Assembly (NCBI GenBank): GCA_003220435.1
Contig: QHSL01000078.1
Coordinates: 32,629 to 96,628, forward strand
Source: Candidatus Rokuibacteriota bacterium
GTDB lineage: Bacteria; Methylomirabilota; Methylomirabilia; Rokubacteriales; CSP1-6
DNA length: 64,000 nt
Reading direction: 5' to 3'
The translations under genes and the position numbers were made by a program. Positions 28,414 through 37,942 of the stretch are shown one piece after another. How positions within the stretch are numbered: position 1 is the first letter of the stretch; every line of letters starts with the position of its first letter. Below the pieces are notes generated by a model. The model was not told the DNA's origin. It searched no databases and saw only the letters and a program-made list of their open reading frames with translations.

Positions 28414-29390
28414 TGAGGCAGCGGGTCGCCATCACCGGCGTCGCCGTCGTGGACGAGCGGACTCCCGACGTCGCGAGCTGGCTCGCGGATGAGGCGGAAG
28501 CCCGGCGCCTCTCGCGCATATGCCAGTTGACCGTGGCGGCCGGTCGCCGCGCACTGGCCGACGCCGACCTCGACGCCCAGGGCGGACTGGCGGTGCTGGT
28601 CGGCACCGAGTTCGGCGACATGGTCTCGACGATCTCGTTCGTCGACGGGTACCTGAGCCGGGGGCCGGGAGGCCTCTCGGCGCTTCTGTTCCCGCACACG
28701 GTCATGAACACGATGGCGGCGACGACGGCGATCGCCGTTTCGGCGAAGGACCTCTCGCTGACCCTCAGCGCGCTGACGGTCGCCGGCGAGCTGGCGATCG
28801 CGCGTGGGGCCGCGGCGATCCGCGCGGGCCGCGTCGGCGCGTGCCTCGCCGGCGGCGCCGACGAGCCCGCCCCGCTCGTGATGAGCGCGCTGGGCGAGGC
28901 CGGCGCCGCGCCCGAGCTCCGGGCGGCCGGTGCGGGCTTCGTCGTGCTCGAGGCGCTCGACGGCGCGCGCGCGCGGGGCGCGCGGGTCCTGGGCGAGATC
29001 GTCGGCGCTGCCTGGCGTGCGGTGCCGGCCCGTCCCCACCGCATCGGGAGCACCGCGAGCTCGCGCGCGATCGCCGCCGCGCTCGAGGAGGCGGGCGGGC
29101 ACGCGGCCGAGGTCGGCCGAGTCTACACGAGCGCGAACGGCGACGGCCCCCGCGAGGAGTGGGAGCGCGCGCTGGTCGACGCCGCGCTGGCGCCGCACCG
29201 CCCGCCGTACCAGTCGCCGAGCGTGCCGGCCGGCCGCCACTCCGGCCTGGCGGCGCAGTCCGTCGCGAGCGCGGCGTCGGAGGCGGGCGACCGGCTTGCG
29301 CTCGTCCACGCGGTGGCCCGCGGCGGCAACCAGGTCGCGATCGTAGTGCGTAGCGCCAGCCGAGCCGGTGCCACGGCTCTCATTCCTTGA
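28413..29390 (+). CDS. Cysteine-less ketosynthase-like protein, second pair
   Basis: The 325-residue protein has the ketosynthase fold (VLVGTEFGDMVSTISFVDGY, FPHTVMNTMAATTAIAV). The nucleophile position reads LSALTVAGELAIARG, with no Cys, and the HGTGT motif is replaced by SANGDGPREE. It probably acts as a chain-length-factor-type partner of the preceding enzyme. ATG at 28413 overlaps the preceding stop (ATGA-like TGATG), and its stop overlaps the glycosyltransferase start as TTGA. Confidence 0.78.
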   Translation: MRQRVAITGVAVVDERTPDVASWLADEAEARRLSRICQLTVAAGRRALADADLDAQGGLAVLVGTEFGDMVSTISFVDGYLSRGPGGLSALLFPHTVMNTMAATTAIAVSAKDLSLTLSALTVAGELAIARGAAAIRAGRVGACLAGGADEPAPLVMSALGEAGAAPELRAAGAGFVVLEALDGARARGARVLGEIVGAAWRAVPARPHRIGSTASSRAIAAALEEAGGHAAEVGRVYTSANGDGPREEWERALVDAALAPHRPPYQSPSVPAGRHSGLAAQSVASAASEAGDRLALVHAVARGGNQVAIVVRSASRAGATALIP

Positions 29391-30448
29391 GCGCGCTGAT
29401 CATCGTTCCCGTCTTCAACGAGGCCGACACGGTGGGCCAGGTGGTGGCCGCGGCGCAGGCGCACGGCGCCGTGCTCGTCGTCGATGACGGCTCCCGCGAC
29501 GGGAGCGCCGACATCGCCGGCCGCGCCGGCGCCGAGGTGATCCGTCACCCGTACCGGCTCGGCAAGGGCGAGGCGATCCGCACCGGCGTCACCGCGGCGC
29601 GGGCTCGAGGCGCATCGGTCGTGGTGACGCTCGACGGCGACGGGCAGCACAGTCCGGCGGAGCTCGGCGCGCTGCTCGCCGCGGCGCGGGCCATGCCGCG
29701 GACTATCGTGATCGGCGTCCGTCGCGATCCGACGAGCGGCCTGACCCCCGACCGGCTGAACGCGATGATGGTGGCCGGGTTCTTCGTCAACTGGGTGTGC
29801 GGGCTCAGGGTCGACGACACCCAGTCGGGCTTCCGGGCCTACCCGATCGGGCTCTTCGACGACGTCCGGCCTCGTCACGGCGGGTTCGTGTTCGAGACCG
29901 AGGTGCTGGTCGCCGGGGTCGCGCGCGGCTGGCACGTCCACGAGGTCCCGGTGACCACGCTTCCACGGGCCCGTCAGCGCAGCCGGTTCCGCCCGGTCAG
30001 CGACGGCGTCGCGATCGGCGGCTACCTCGCCGGGCGCGTGGCCGTGCGCTGGGCCATCGAGGCGGGGGCCCTCGTGGGCGCGCTCGTGAAGCCGTTCTTG
30101 GGCGAGCGCCGCCGGGCGCGGCACGCCGTGACGATGGAGCAGGCCGCGATCTACGCCGGCGCGCCGGCGCTGTGGGCGCTGTCGATCGGGAGCTCGGCGA
30201 TCCAGCACGTCGTCAACCGCGTCAACCTGTGGCGGCGCGACCCCCGGCCCCGCCGGGCGCTGGTCGCCGCCCAGGCGACCGTCGCCGCGCCCCTCCTGCT
30301 CGGGCTCCTCGTGATGCAGGCGTTCGCGCCGCGCCGGATGCCCGACTTCGTCTCGCCGCTCGTGCGCTGGTTCTGCTCGCAGGACCGACTCGACGCCGAG
30401 CCCCAGCCCCTCGCCACCGTCGCGAACCCGGTCGGCCCGCACCGGTGA
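29387..30448 (+). CDS. Family 2 glycosyltransferase (DPM1/DPG synthase-like)
   Basis: The 353-residue protein has a GT-A catalytic domain at residues 1-220: VPVFNEADTV, VVDDGSRDGS (Asp33/34), TLDGDGQHSP (Asp83/Asp85) and the DDTQSGFRAY motif of polyprenyl-phosphate mannose/glucose synthases. A C-terminal part of about 120 residues holds hydrophobic segments (ALWALSIGSSAIQ, PLLLGLLVMQAF) that probably anchor it in the membrane. TTG start overlaps the preceding stop. It may glycosylate polyprenyl phosphate for the ArnT-like enzyme downstream. Confidence 0.87.
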   Translation: MSALIIVPVFNEADTVGQVVAAAQAHGAVLVVDDGSRDGSADIAGRAGAEVIRHPYRLGKGEAIRTGVTAARARGASVVVTLDGDGQHSPAELGALLAAARAMPRTIVIGVRRDPTSGLTPDRLNAMMVAGFFVNWVCGLRVDDTQSGFRAYPIGLFDDVRPRHGGFVFETEVLVAGVARGWHVHEVPVTTLPRARQRSRFRPVSDGVAIGGYLAGRVAVRWAIEAGALVGALVKPFLGERRRARHAVTMEQAAIYAGAPALWALSIGSSAIQHVVNRVNLWRRDPRPRRALVAAQATVAAPLLLGLLVMQAFAPRRMPDFVSPLVRWFCSQDRLDAEPQPLATVANPVGPHR

Positions 30449-31713
30449 TGGCCGCGCCCCACGACGTCATCGTAGTCGGGGGAGGGCCAGCCGGCTCCAC
30501 GACCGGCGCGTTCCTCGCCCGGGCCGGTCGACGCGTGCTCCTGTTCGAGCGCGAGGAGTTTCCACGATTCCACGTCGGCGAGTCCTTGCTGCCGGCGACG
30601 CTGCCGATTCTCGAGCGGCTGGGCGCGTTGGCGGCCGTCGCGGAGCGCGGCTTCCAGACGAAATACGGCGCCGCCTTCTACGACCAGGAATCGGCCATCG
30701 AGCACACGTTCTACTTCCTCAGGGGCCAGCCCTGGCCGAGGTACTCGTACCAGGTCCGTCGCGCCGACTTCGACGCGGTCCTGCTCGAGCACGCCGCGAA
30801 GCAAGGCGTCGAGGTGTGGCAGCGCGCGAGCGTGGAGTCGGTGGCGTTCGACCCCGACGGGGTGACGGTGTCGGCGCGCCACGACGGAGAGTCGCTCAGC
30901 GCGCGCGCGAGGTTCCTGGTGGACGCGAGCGGACGCGACGGACTGCTGGCCACCAAGCTCGGACACCGCGAGCGCATTCCCAACCTCGGCAAGGTCGCGC
31001 TGTTCGCCCACTTCCGCGGCGCCGAGCGCGCCCGGGGCCGCGACGAGGGCAACATCCAGATCCACGTCTTCGCGGACGGCTGGTTCTGGTGGATTCCGCT
31101 CGCCGGCGACCTCACCAGCGTCGGCTGCGTCATGCACGCGCGGACCGTGCGCGAGTGGTCGAGGAGCCTCGAGGCGCTCTACGGTGAGATGATCCGCCGG
31201 TGCGAGCGCGTCGCCCTCGGGCTGGTCGGTGCCGAGCGGGTGACCGAGATCCACCGGGCCGCCAACTTCTCCTACACGAACGGGCCGATCGTCGGCGACC
31301 GGTTCCTGGCGGTCGGCGACGCGGTGGCGTTCGTCGACCCGATCTTCTCGACCGGCGTGCACATCGCCATGCAGTCGGGCGAGCTCGCCGCCCGCGCGAT
31401 CGACGAGGCGCTCGCGGACGGCCGGTTCACGGCGGCGCGGTTCACCCCGTATCAGAGGACGATCGAGCGGGGCCTCCAGCCCTTCTTCCGCTTCATCCAC
31501 AAGTACTACGAGCCGGCCTTCCTCGAGACGTTCATGCGGCCCCGGACGCGTTTCGTTCTGCACGCCGTCCTCCGTGTGCTTTCCGGCGGTGCGTTCTTGA
31601 AGATGGGCTGGCGCACGCGGCTGGCGCTCGAGGTCCTCTTCGCCGCGGCGCGCGTGAACGTCTGGGTGCGCCGCCGCGCCGGCCGGCCCGTGGAGTCGCG
31701 ACTCGAGTGGTGA
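30448..31713 (+). CDS. Flavin-dependent halogenase-like oxidoreductase
   Basis: The 421-residue protein has an FAD-binding GGGPAGS (residues 11-17), HVGESLLP, Lys72 in QTKYGAAF, a WxWxIP motif at Trp212-Pro217 (GWFWWIP) and the second FAD motif VGDAVAFVDPIFSTGVH. The WxWxIP and KxG features are those of flavin-dependent halogenases that act on carrier-protein-bound substrates. Related oxidoreductases occur in aryl polyene clusters without halogenating activity. The ATG overlaps the glycosyltransferase stop. Confidence 0.85.
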   Translation: MAAPHDVIVVGGGPAGSTTGAFLARAGRRVLLFEREEFPRFHVGESLLPATLPILERLGALAAVAERGFQTKYGAAFYDQESAIEHTFYFLRGQPWPRYSYQVRRADFDAVLLEHAAKQGVEVWQRASVESVAFDPDGVTVSARHDGESLSARARFLVDASGRDGLLATKLGHRERIPNLGKVALFAHFRGAERARGRDEGNIQIHVFADGWFWWIPLAGDLTSVGCVMHARTVREWSRSLEALYGEMIRRCERVALGLVGAERVTEIHRAANFSYTNGPIVGDRFLAVGDAVAFVDPIFSTGVHIAMQSGELAARAIDEALADGRFTAARFTPYQRTIERGLQPFFRFIHKYYEPAFLETFMRPRTRFVLHAVLRVLSGGAFLKMGWRTRLALEVLFAAARVNVWVRRRAGRPVESRLEW

Positions 31714-32897
31714 GGCTCCTTCGGGTGCTCCGCGGATATCTGTTCACGGTTCTCGGCATCGCGATCGGCGTCGCCGGGCTCGTGGCGCTCGGCGCGATGA
31801 GCGAGCGCATCGTGCGCTTCATCGAGGGCGGCGACCGGTTCGTCCTCGGGCAGATCTCGGTCGCCGGGCGTGGGATGGGCATGGGGACCGGATTCACCGC
31901 CGGCGGCCTCTTGCCGGCTTCCGCGATCCGCGCCATCGCCGCCGTTCCTGGCGTGGCGGGCGTCCAGCCACAGGTGATGCTCCCGCTCAACCCAAGCACG
32001 TCGCAGTTCATGACGCTGACCCAGGAGCTGGTGCTCGGCTTCGACCTCTCGGTCCCGATGCCGAACCGCCACTACCGCTCGCTGCCGGTGCGTGCCGGGC
32101 GCTTCCTGCTGGAAGGCGACCGCCGGGTCGCCGTCCTCGGTGCCGCGTTCGCGGCTTCGCGCGGCCTCGGGGTGGGCTCGCGGCTCACGCTCGAGGGCGA
32201 GTCGTACGAAGTGGTCGGCGTCCTGGACCGGATGCTGACGGCGCCCGATCGGTTCGTCATGGTGCCGATCGCCGACGCGCGGGCGCAGTGGGTCGCGAAG
32301 GACGCGCTCCTGCGAACCGTGCTCGCCTCAGGCGCGATGGCGCTCACTGCGGCCGACCTCAACACCGGCGCCGCGGTCGGCTGGCGCGACGGCGAGGACC
32401 CCGACGCGGTGGCGCTGCGCATCCGGGAGCGCGTGCCCGCCGTCAACGTCCAGCTCCCGAGCGAGCTGAGCCAATTATTGCAATCGTCCACCGCCTTCTT
32501 CTCCGCGCTGCTCGCCGGCATCGGCGTCCTGGCCTTCGTCATCGGCGGCCTCTCGCTGGCGAATACCGTCGCGGCCGCGGTCTTCGAGCGTATTCGCGAC
32601 TTCGGCGTCAAGCGGGCGCTCGGCGCCAGCGATCTGCAGCTCGGGCGCGAGGTGCTGGGCGAGGCGCTGGCGGTGACGCTGGTCGGCGGGGTCGCCGGCA
32701 TCGCGCTGGCCCTCGCCCTCGGCTGGGTCATCGACGGCTACGTTGCGGGCTCGAACCAGCAGCTCTTCCACTTCTCGCCGCGCCTCCTCGGCGGCGCGCT
32801 CGCGTTCTCCGTCCTGCTCGGGACCGCTGCCGCGGCGTACGCGACCGCCCGCGTCGTCTCCGTCTCGCCGGCCGAGGCGATCCGCCGGTCCAGCTGA
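31710..32897 (+). CDS. FtsX/MacB-type ABC transporter permease
   Basis: The 395-residue protein has an N-terminal membrane helix (YLFTVLGIAIGVAGLVALGAM). A periplasmic MacB-core-like domain of about 240 residues follows, then three C-terminal membrane helices with the FERIRDFGVKRALGAS coupling motif and VVSVSPAEAIRRSS end. GTG starts at 31707 and 31710 are both possible and overlap the oxidoreductase stop. It works with the ATPase encoded next. MacB/LolE-type exporters move lipoproteins, lipids or peptides out of the inner membrane, fitting export of the cluster product. Confidence 0.87.
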   Translation: MRLLRVLRGYLFTVLGIAIGVAGLVALGAMSERIVRFIEGGDRFVLGQISVAGRGMGMGTGFTAGGLLPASAIRAIAAVPGVAGVQPQVMLPLNPSTSQFMTLTQELVLGFDLSVPMPNRHYRSLPVRAGRFLLEGDRRVAVLGAAFAASRGLGVGSRLTLEGESYEVVGVLDRMLTAPDRFVMVPIADARAQWVAKDALLRTVLASGAMALTAADLNTGAAVGWRDGEDPDAVALRIRERVPAVNVQLPSELSQLLQSSTAFFSALLAGIGVLAFVIGGLSLANTVAAAVFERIRDFGVKRALGASDLQLGREVLGEALAVTLVGGVAGIALALALGWVIDGYVAGSNQQLFHFSPRLLGGALAFSVLLGTAAAAYATARVVSVSPAEAIRRSS

Positions 32898-33565
32898 TGC
32901 TGCGCGCCGTCGGGCTGGTCAAGTCGTACCGGGCTCCGTCGGGGGCGCCGATCCGCGTGCTGGCGGGCGTGGACCTCAGCGTGAAGCCGGGAGAGCTCGT
33001 CGTCGTCACCGGCCCGTCGGGGTCCGGGAAGAGCACGCTGCTGAACGTGCTCGGGCTGCTCGAGGACGGCGACGGCGGCGACGTGTGGTTCGAGGACGCG
33101 CGAGTGAGCGCGCTCGGCCGCGGCGCGAAGAGCCGTGCGCGGGGGGGCTACGTCGGCTTCCTGTTCCAGTCGTTCCTGCTGTTGCCGTCGCTCACGGCGC
33201 TGGAGAACGTGCTGCTGGCGGCCCGCTACGTCGGGCGCGCCGGGCCGGCGACCCGACGGCGAGCGCTCGATCTCATGGCCGAGGTCGGCGTCGCGGATCG
33301 CCAGGATCACTTTCCGCCGCAGCTCTCCGGCGGCGAGCAGCAACGCGTCGCCTTCTGCCGCGCGGTCCTGAACGACCCGCCGCTGCTGCTGGCCGACGAG
33401 CCGACCGGCAGCCTCGACGACGCCAACGGCGCGGTGATCCTCGCGGCGATCCGCGGGCGGGCGCGCGCCGGCGCGGCTGTCGTCGTGGTGAGCCACCGGC
33501 CGGAGGCCGCCGTCGGTGCGGGCATGGTGTACCGGCTGCGGGACGGCGCGCTCGAGTCACCGTAG
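32897..33565 (+). CDS. ABC transporter ATPase, LolD/MacB type
   Basis: The 222-residue ATPase has Walker A GPSGSGKS (residues 39-46), Q-loop FLFQSF, signature LSGGEQQR (143-150), Walker B LLLADEP (163-169) and the H-loop in VVSHRP. It starts at ATG overlapping the permease stop and is the only ATPase in the block, so it is the permease's partner. Confidence 0.93.
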   Translation: MLRAVGLVKSYRAPSGAPIRVLAGVDLSVKPGELVVVTGPSGSGKSTLLNVLGLLEDGDGGDVWFEDARVSALGRGAKSRARGGYVGFLFQSFLLLPSLTALENVLLAARYVGRAGPATRRRALDLMAEVGVADRQDHFPPQLSGGEQQRVAFCRAVLNDPPLLLADEPTGSLDDANGAVILAAIRGRARAGAAVVVVSHRPEAAVGAGMVYRLRDGALESP

Positions 33566-33610
33566 ATGCACGCACGTCGCGCGGCAGATCTCGCTCAGAG
33601 AGGAGGTCGC

Positions 33611-34024
33611 ATGAGCCGAGTGTTGGGAGCTCTTGCGTTGGTGCTGAGCCTCGTGACGATCACGTTCGCCGTCGAGCCCGTGTCGGAGACGTTCGGGGTC
33701 CCGCTCGAGAAAGCCTGGAGCGTCACCGAGGCCGTCCTCAAGCAGCTCGGCTGGGACGTCGAGAAGGCGGACCGCTCGATCGGCTGGATCACCACCGACT
33801 CTCGCCGTGTCGAGGGCGAAGACTACGGTGTCTACGCCAAGGGCACGCGCCATCGGCTGGTGATCCACCTGAAGGCGGCCGGCACGAACCGGACGACCCT
33901 CTCGGTGGAGCGTACCGTGTTCAAGCGGGAGCGCATCTTATGGATGGACAACGACGAGCCGATCCAGACCACCGATCAGAGCGTGGAGAAGAGCCTGCTC
34001 GCGGCGATCAGGAAATCGCTCTGA
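33611..34024 (+). CDS. Small exported protein of the ketosynthase cluster
   Basis: AGGAGGT at 33601-33607 fixes the ATG at 33611. The 137-residue product has a signal peptide (about residues 1-22, ending TFAVE). The mature part resembles BamC/NlpB-like repeats (VLKQLGWDVEKADRSIGWITTDSR), but this is only a resemblance and no lipobox Cys is present. It is probably periplasmic and may help transfer the product exported by the ABC system. Its stop overlaps the next gene as CTGA. Confidence 0.75.
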   Translation: MSRVLGALALVLSLVTITFAVEPVSETFGVPLEKAWSVTEAVLKQLGWDVEKADRSIGWITTDSRRVEGEDYGVYAKGTRHRLVIHLKAAGTNRTTLSVERTVFKRERILWMDNDEPIQTTDQSVEKSLLAAIRKSL

Positions 34025-35751
34025 CGGCGGCGTGCCTGGCCGCGGCGCTGGCGACGCTCGCGGCGGCCCCGCTCCTCTTCGGCGGCCTGGGCTCCACGCC
34101 GTTCGACGATCCGGGCGAGGGGATGCACGCGGAGATCGCGCACGAGCTGGCAGCGTCCGGCGATCCGTTCACGCTGACCCTGAACGGCATCCGCTACGTC
34201 GACAAGCCTCCGCTGCTCTACGTGCTGACCGCCTTTGGCTTCGCGATGGTGGGTCCGAGCGAAGCGGTGGCGCGCGCGGTGCCGGCGCTGAGCGCGCTCG
34301 CCGCCGTCGGGGCCACCGCGTGGCTCGGCGCGCGGCTGCTCGGCGGCGTGGGCGGGGTCGTGGCGGGCCTGGCGCTGCTGACGAGTGTCGGGTTCTTCGC
34401 GTTCGGCCGCTACGTGCGCCCCGAGACGCTCTTCGTCGCGGCGCTCGCCGGCGGGTTCGCGCTGTGCCTCGTCGGGATCCGCGACAGACGGCGCGGCCTC
34501 TGCGCCGCCGGCCTCGCCGTTTTCGGGGTGGCCGCGCTGGCGAAGGACCCGCTCGGCGCCCTGCTGCCGCCGCTGGCGATCGGCGTGGCCCTCGTCCTGG
34601 CCGGGAGGGCGCGCCCCGTCGGCGCGTGGCTGCCGTGGTCGGGCGCTCTGGCGTGCCTGGTCATCGGGTTCGGGTGGTGGGTCGGCACGGAGCTGCGCAC
34701 GCCGGGGTTCAGCTGGTACACCGCGATCGACAACCATCTCCTGAACGTGGCGCGCGCCCGCCACTTCCCCGACGAGGACGTGCCGCTGTCGGCGCTGCAG
34801 TTCCTCGCGGTCGCGATCCTGGGCGCCGCCCCGTGGACGCTCGCCGCCGGCGTCGCGATCTGGTCCCTCGTGCGGCGACGGGCGTGGCGCGACCCCCACG
34901 AGGTCGTGTGGGTGGCGCTGGCGATCTGGGTCGTCGGCGTGCTCGGGCTCACGGCGCTGTCGCCGTTCCGCCTGCCGCACTACGGCCTGCCCGCCTCGTT
35001 CGCGCTCGCGCTGCTCGCGGCGCGCGGCTGGCAGAGCCACGACGGCCGCGGATTCGCGCTGGCTCACGCCGCGTTCCTGGCGCTGGTCGCCCTCGGCTCG
35101 GCGCTGGCGTGGGTGAGCGACGGCTCGCGATTCCTCTCCTCGGTGGTCGGCACGACCGACGTCGCTTCGCTGAAGAGCTCCGTGGCCGGATTGCCCTCAC
35201 CCGTACCACCGTTCACCGAATTCCGGCCGATCCTCGGAGCCAACGCCGTCGTGTTCGCGGCGGGGGCGCTCCTGACGAGCCTTCTGACCGTGCTCGCGGG
35301 CCGGTCGGAGCGCGCGCGGCGTCTCGTCGTCTTCGTCGTCATCGCGACCATGGTCGGCGCGCTTCCGTCGGCCGCCGCGTCGCTCGCGCTGGTGGCGTCC
35401 CATCGCGCCGTGGGCGACCTGGCCCGCGACGTGGCCCGCCTGATGGCCCCCGAGGACCTCCTGGTCCACGAGGGCCCGCTCGAGAACTCGGGCGCGCTCG
35501 AATGGTACGCCGGGCGCAGGCCCGTGATCGTCGACGGCCGGCGCAGCGTGCTGGGCTTCGGCGCCGAGCGGCCGGAGGCGCGCGACGTCTTCTGGGGCGC
35601 CGACCGGCTGCGCGAGGCGTGGACCAGCGGCCGGCGCGTGTGGGTCGTGAGCGTGCGGAGTCCCGCGCGCAGCGTCGTCTCCGATCTGCCGGGCGCGCGC
35701 CTTCTCGCCGTGACCGGTGGACGGGCCCTCTGGGTGAATGAGCTAAGATAA
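34021..35751 (+). CDS. ArnT-like membrane glycosyltransferase (GT39/GT83 class)
   Basis: The roughly 576-residue polytopic protein has the PMT-family signature: FDDPGEGMHAEIAHEL (catalytic acidic pair), NGIRYVDKPPLLYVLTA and ARAVPALSALAA. Many membrane helices follow, and then a C-terminal soluble domain (LMAPEDLLVHEG). These enzymes move sugars from polyprenyl phosphate to lipids or proteins on the outer face of the inner membrane. There is no ATG/GTG/TTG near the conserved N-terminus, and CTG at 34021, overlapping the previous stop, fits best. The GT2 enzyme upstream could supply its donor. Confidence 0.85.
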   Translation: MTAACLAAALATLAAAPLLFGGLGSTPFDDPGEGMHAEIAHELAASGDPFTLTLNGIRYVDKPPLLYVLTAFGFAMVGPSEAVARAVPALSALAAVGATAWLGARLLGGVGGVVAGLALLTSVGFFAFGRYVRPETLFVAALAGGFALCLVGIRDRRRGLCAAGLAVFGVAALAKDPLGALLPPLAIGVALVLAGRARPVGAWLPWSGALACLVIGFGWWVGTELRTPGFSWYTAIDNHLLNVARARHFPDEDVPLSALQFLAVAILGAAPWTLAAGVAIWSLVRRRAWRDPHEVVWVALAIWVVGVLGLTALSPFRLPHYGLPASFALALLAARGWQSHDGRGFALAHAAFLALVALGSALAWVSDGSRFLSSVVGTTDVASLKSSVAGLPSPVPPFTEFRPILGANAVVFAAGALLTSLLTVLAGRSERARRLVVFVVIATMVGALPSAAASLALVASHRAVGDLARDVARLMAPEDLLVHEGPLENSGALEWYAGRRPVIVDGRRSVLGFGAERPEARDVFWGADRLREAWTSGRRVWVVSVRSPARSVVSDLPGARLLAVTGGRALWVNELR

Positions 35752-35757
35752 CGGCGC

Positions 35758-37185
35758 ATGGGCGACTACCTGCGAACGTTGTTCCTGCACCCGCCGTCGT
35801 TCCAGGGCTTCGACGGCGGCGCCGGCGCTCGCTATCAGGCGCGCCGCGAGATCCGGTCGTTCTGGTACCCCACGTGGCTCGCCCAGCCCGCGGCGCTCGT
35901 GCCCGGCAGCCGCCTCGTCGACGCGCCGCCGGCCGGGCTCACGCTGCCCGATGTCGTGCCGCTCGCCCGCGACTACGAGCTGGCGGTGCTCCACACGAGC
36001 GCGGCCTCGTTCGCTTACGACGTGCGCGTCGCGGAGGCGCTCAAGCGCCAGAACCCCCGGATCCGCGTGGGCTTCGTCGGGGCGCACGTGGCCGTGCAGC
36101 GCGAGCGCGCGCTGGCGGCGTCGCCGGCGATCGAGTTCGTGGCCGGCAACGAGTTCGACTTCACCATCCAGGAGGTCGCGCAGGGCCGGCCGCTCGCCTC
36201 GGTGGCCGGGCTCAGCTACCGTGTGAACGGGCACTTCGAGCGGACGATGGAGCGCCGACCGCTCGAGAACATGGACGCGCTGCCGTTCGTCGTCGACGTC
36301 TACCGGCGCGACCTGGTGGTCGAGCAGTACTTCATCGGCTACCTGCTGCACCCGTACGTGTCGCTCTACACGGGGCGCGGATGCCGCTCGCGGTGCACGT
36401 TCTGCCTCTGGCCCCAGACCGTGGGCGGCCACCGCTACCGCACGCGCTCCGTCGACCACGTCGTGAGCGAGATCGCCCAGGCCAAGCGCCACTTCCCGCA
36501 GGTGCGGGAGTACTTTTTCGACGACGACACGTTCACAGACGACCTCCCGCGCGCGGAGGCGATCGCGGGCGGGCTCGGCCGGCTCGGCGTGACGTGGTCG
36601 TGCAACGCGAAGGCGAACGTACCGGCCTCGACGCTGAGAGTGCTCCGCGACAACGGCCTGAGACTCTTGCTGGTCGGCTACGAGTCCGGGAGCCAGGCGA
36701 TCCTCAACAACATCAAGAAGGGCGTGCGCCTCGACCTGGCCCGCGAGTTCACCCGCAACGCCAAGGCGCTCGGGATCAAGATCCACGGCACGTTCATCAT
36801 GGGGTTGCCCGGCGAGACCAGGGAGACGATCGAGCAGACGATCCACTTCGCGCGCGAGATCGACCCCGATTCGCTCCAGGTGTCGCTGGCGGCGCCGTAC
36901 CCGGGCACGGCGCTCTACCGGGAGGCGCTCGAGCGCGGCTGGCTCGAGCCGGGCGAGCTGGTGGACGCAGGCGGCGTGCAGGCGAGCGTGCTCGGCTACC
37001 CGCACCTTTCGCGCACGGAGATCTTCGCGTCGGTCGAGAGCTTCTACCGCCGCTTCTACTTCCGGCCGCGGAAGATCTTCGCGTTCCTCAAGGAGATGGC
37101 GCGGGACGGCGCGCTGTGCCGCCGCCGCCTCGCCGAGGGCGCCGAGTTCGTGCGGTTCCTGGCGCGCCGCCACTCGTCGGCGTAG
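35758..37185 (+). CDS. hpnJ: HpnJ-type B12-binding radical SAM protein
   Basis: The 475-residue protein starts with LFLHPPSFQGFDGGAGARYQ and FWYPTWLAQPAALV, as in the hopanoid-associated HpnJ family. A B12-binding-like domain spans about residues 40-170. The radical SAM cluster is Cys209, Cys213 and Cys216 (GRGCRSRCTFC). HpnJ is implicated in remodelling the polyol side chain of bacteriohopanepolyols. No hopanoid cyclase lies in the window, so it may act on a different glycolipid. TAAGAT at 35744-35749 lies 8 bases before the ATG. The 3' end overlaps the opposite-strand deacetylase gene by 98 bases. Confidence 0.85.
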   Translation: MGDYLRTLFLHPPSFQGFDGGAGARYQARREIRSFWYPTWLAQPAALVPGSRLVDAPPAGLTLPDVVPLARDYELAVLHTSAASFAYDVRVAEALKRQNPRIRVGFVGAHVAVQRERALAASPAIEFVAGNEFDFTIQEVAQGRPLASVAGLSYRVNGHFERTMERRPLENMDALPFVVDVYRRDLVVEQYFIGYLLHPYVSLYTGRGCRSRCTFCLWPQTVGGHRYRTRSVDHVVSEIAQAKRHFPQVREYFFDDDTFTDDLPRAEAIAGGLGRLGVTWSCNAKANVPASTLRVLRDNGLRLLLVGYESGSQAILNNIKKGVRLDLAREFTRNAKALGIKIHGTFIMGLPGETRETIEQTIHFAREIDPDSLQVSLAAPYPGTALYREALERGWLEPGELVDAGGVQASVLGYPHLSRTEIFASVESFYRRFYFRPRKIFAFLKEMARDGALCRRRLAEGAEFVRFLARRHSSA

Positions 37186-37942
37186 CCGCGACGCGCCCGA
37201 CGGGGTCGCCGGGCGCGCTCGCATCGGCCTCGCTCACGGGGCGCTCGTTCGTCTCGCCTCCGTCCAGGAGCTCGCTCACCGTCACGAGCCCGTAACCCAT
37301 CTCGCGCAGGCCGTCGATCATGGGCGGCAGGGCTGCGACGAGCCGGACGGGCGCCCCGCGCGTACCCTCGGCATCGTGCAGGTCGACGATCGCGCCAGGA
37401 TGGGCGCGGCGCAGGACGTCGCGTACCTGCTGAGCGGCCGGCACTGAGCGCAACCCCTCGGGCTGGACCGACCAGAACACGCAGCGTTCATGATGACGGC
37501 GGAGCGCACCGAACATCGCCGCGTTGACCATGCCCCACGGCGGTCGGAAATGGCGGGGTGCCCGGCCGGTCAGCGAAGCGATGAGCTGGTGAGCGCGGGC
37601 GATCTCGTCCTCGGTTCGCCGGGGGGCGCAGAGCCAGAGGCTCCGGTGCGACCAGCCGTGGCTGGCGACCTCGTGTCCGGAGGCCGCGATGCGTCGCACG
37701 GTCTCCGGTACCCGGGCCGCGCGTTCGCCGACCAGGAAGAACGACGCACGAACCCGCTTCTCGGCCAGGATGTCGAGGATCCGCTCGGTCCACGCCGCGT
37801 CGGGGCCGTCGTCGAAGGTCAGCGCGATCAATCGGCGCGCGGCCGGCCCGCGCCAGATGCAGCCGGGCGTGAACAGGTGAGCGCCCCAGGCGTACGCCGC
37901 CCACGCCCCGGCGGCTGCAAGGGCCAGCCGACCGAGGATCAT
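37088..37942 (-). CDS. Polysaccharide deacetylase (NodB domain)
   Basis: The 284-residue protein has an N-terminal membrane anchor (LALAAAGAWAAYAWG) and the NodB motifs LTFDDGPD (Asp44/45), SHGWSH (His95/His99) and RPPWG. LHDAEGTRG follows. It removes N-acetyl groups from a sugar polymer or glycolipid outside the inner membrane. Its last 98 bases, a low-complexity Arg/Gly/Pro tail, lie opposite the end of hpnJ. It overlaps the upstream glycosyltransferase by ATGA, so the two form one unit. Confidence 0.9.
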   Translation of the reverse strand: MILGRLALAAAGAWAAYAWGAHLFTPGCIWRGPAARRLIALTFDDGPDAAWTERILDILAEKRVRASFFLVGERAARVPETVRRIAASGHEVASHGWSHRSLWLCAPRRTEDEIARAHQLIASLTGRAPRHFRPPWGMVNAAMFGALRRHHERCVFWSVQPEGLRSVPAAQQVRDVLRRAHPGAIVDLHDAEGTRGAPVRLVAALPPMIDGLREMGYGLVTVSELLDGGETNERPVSEADASAPGDPVGRVAATPTSGGAPGTARTRRPRRGGGGTARRPAPSP

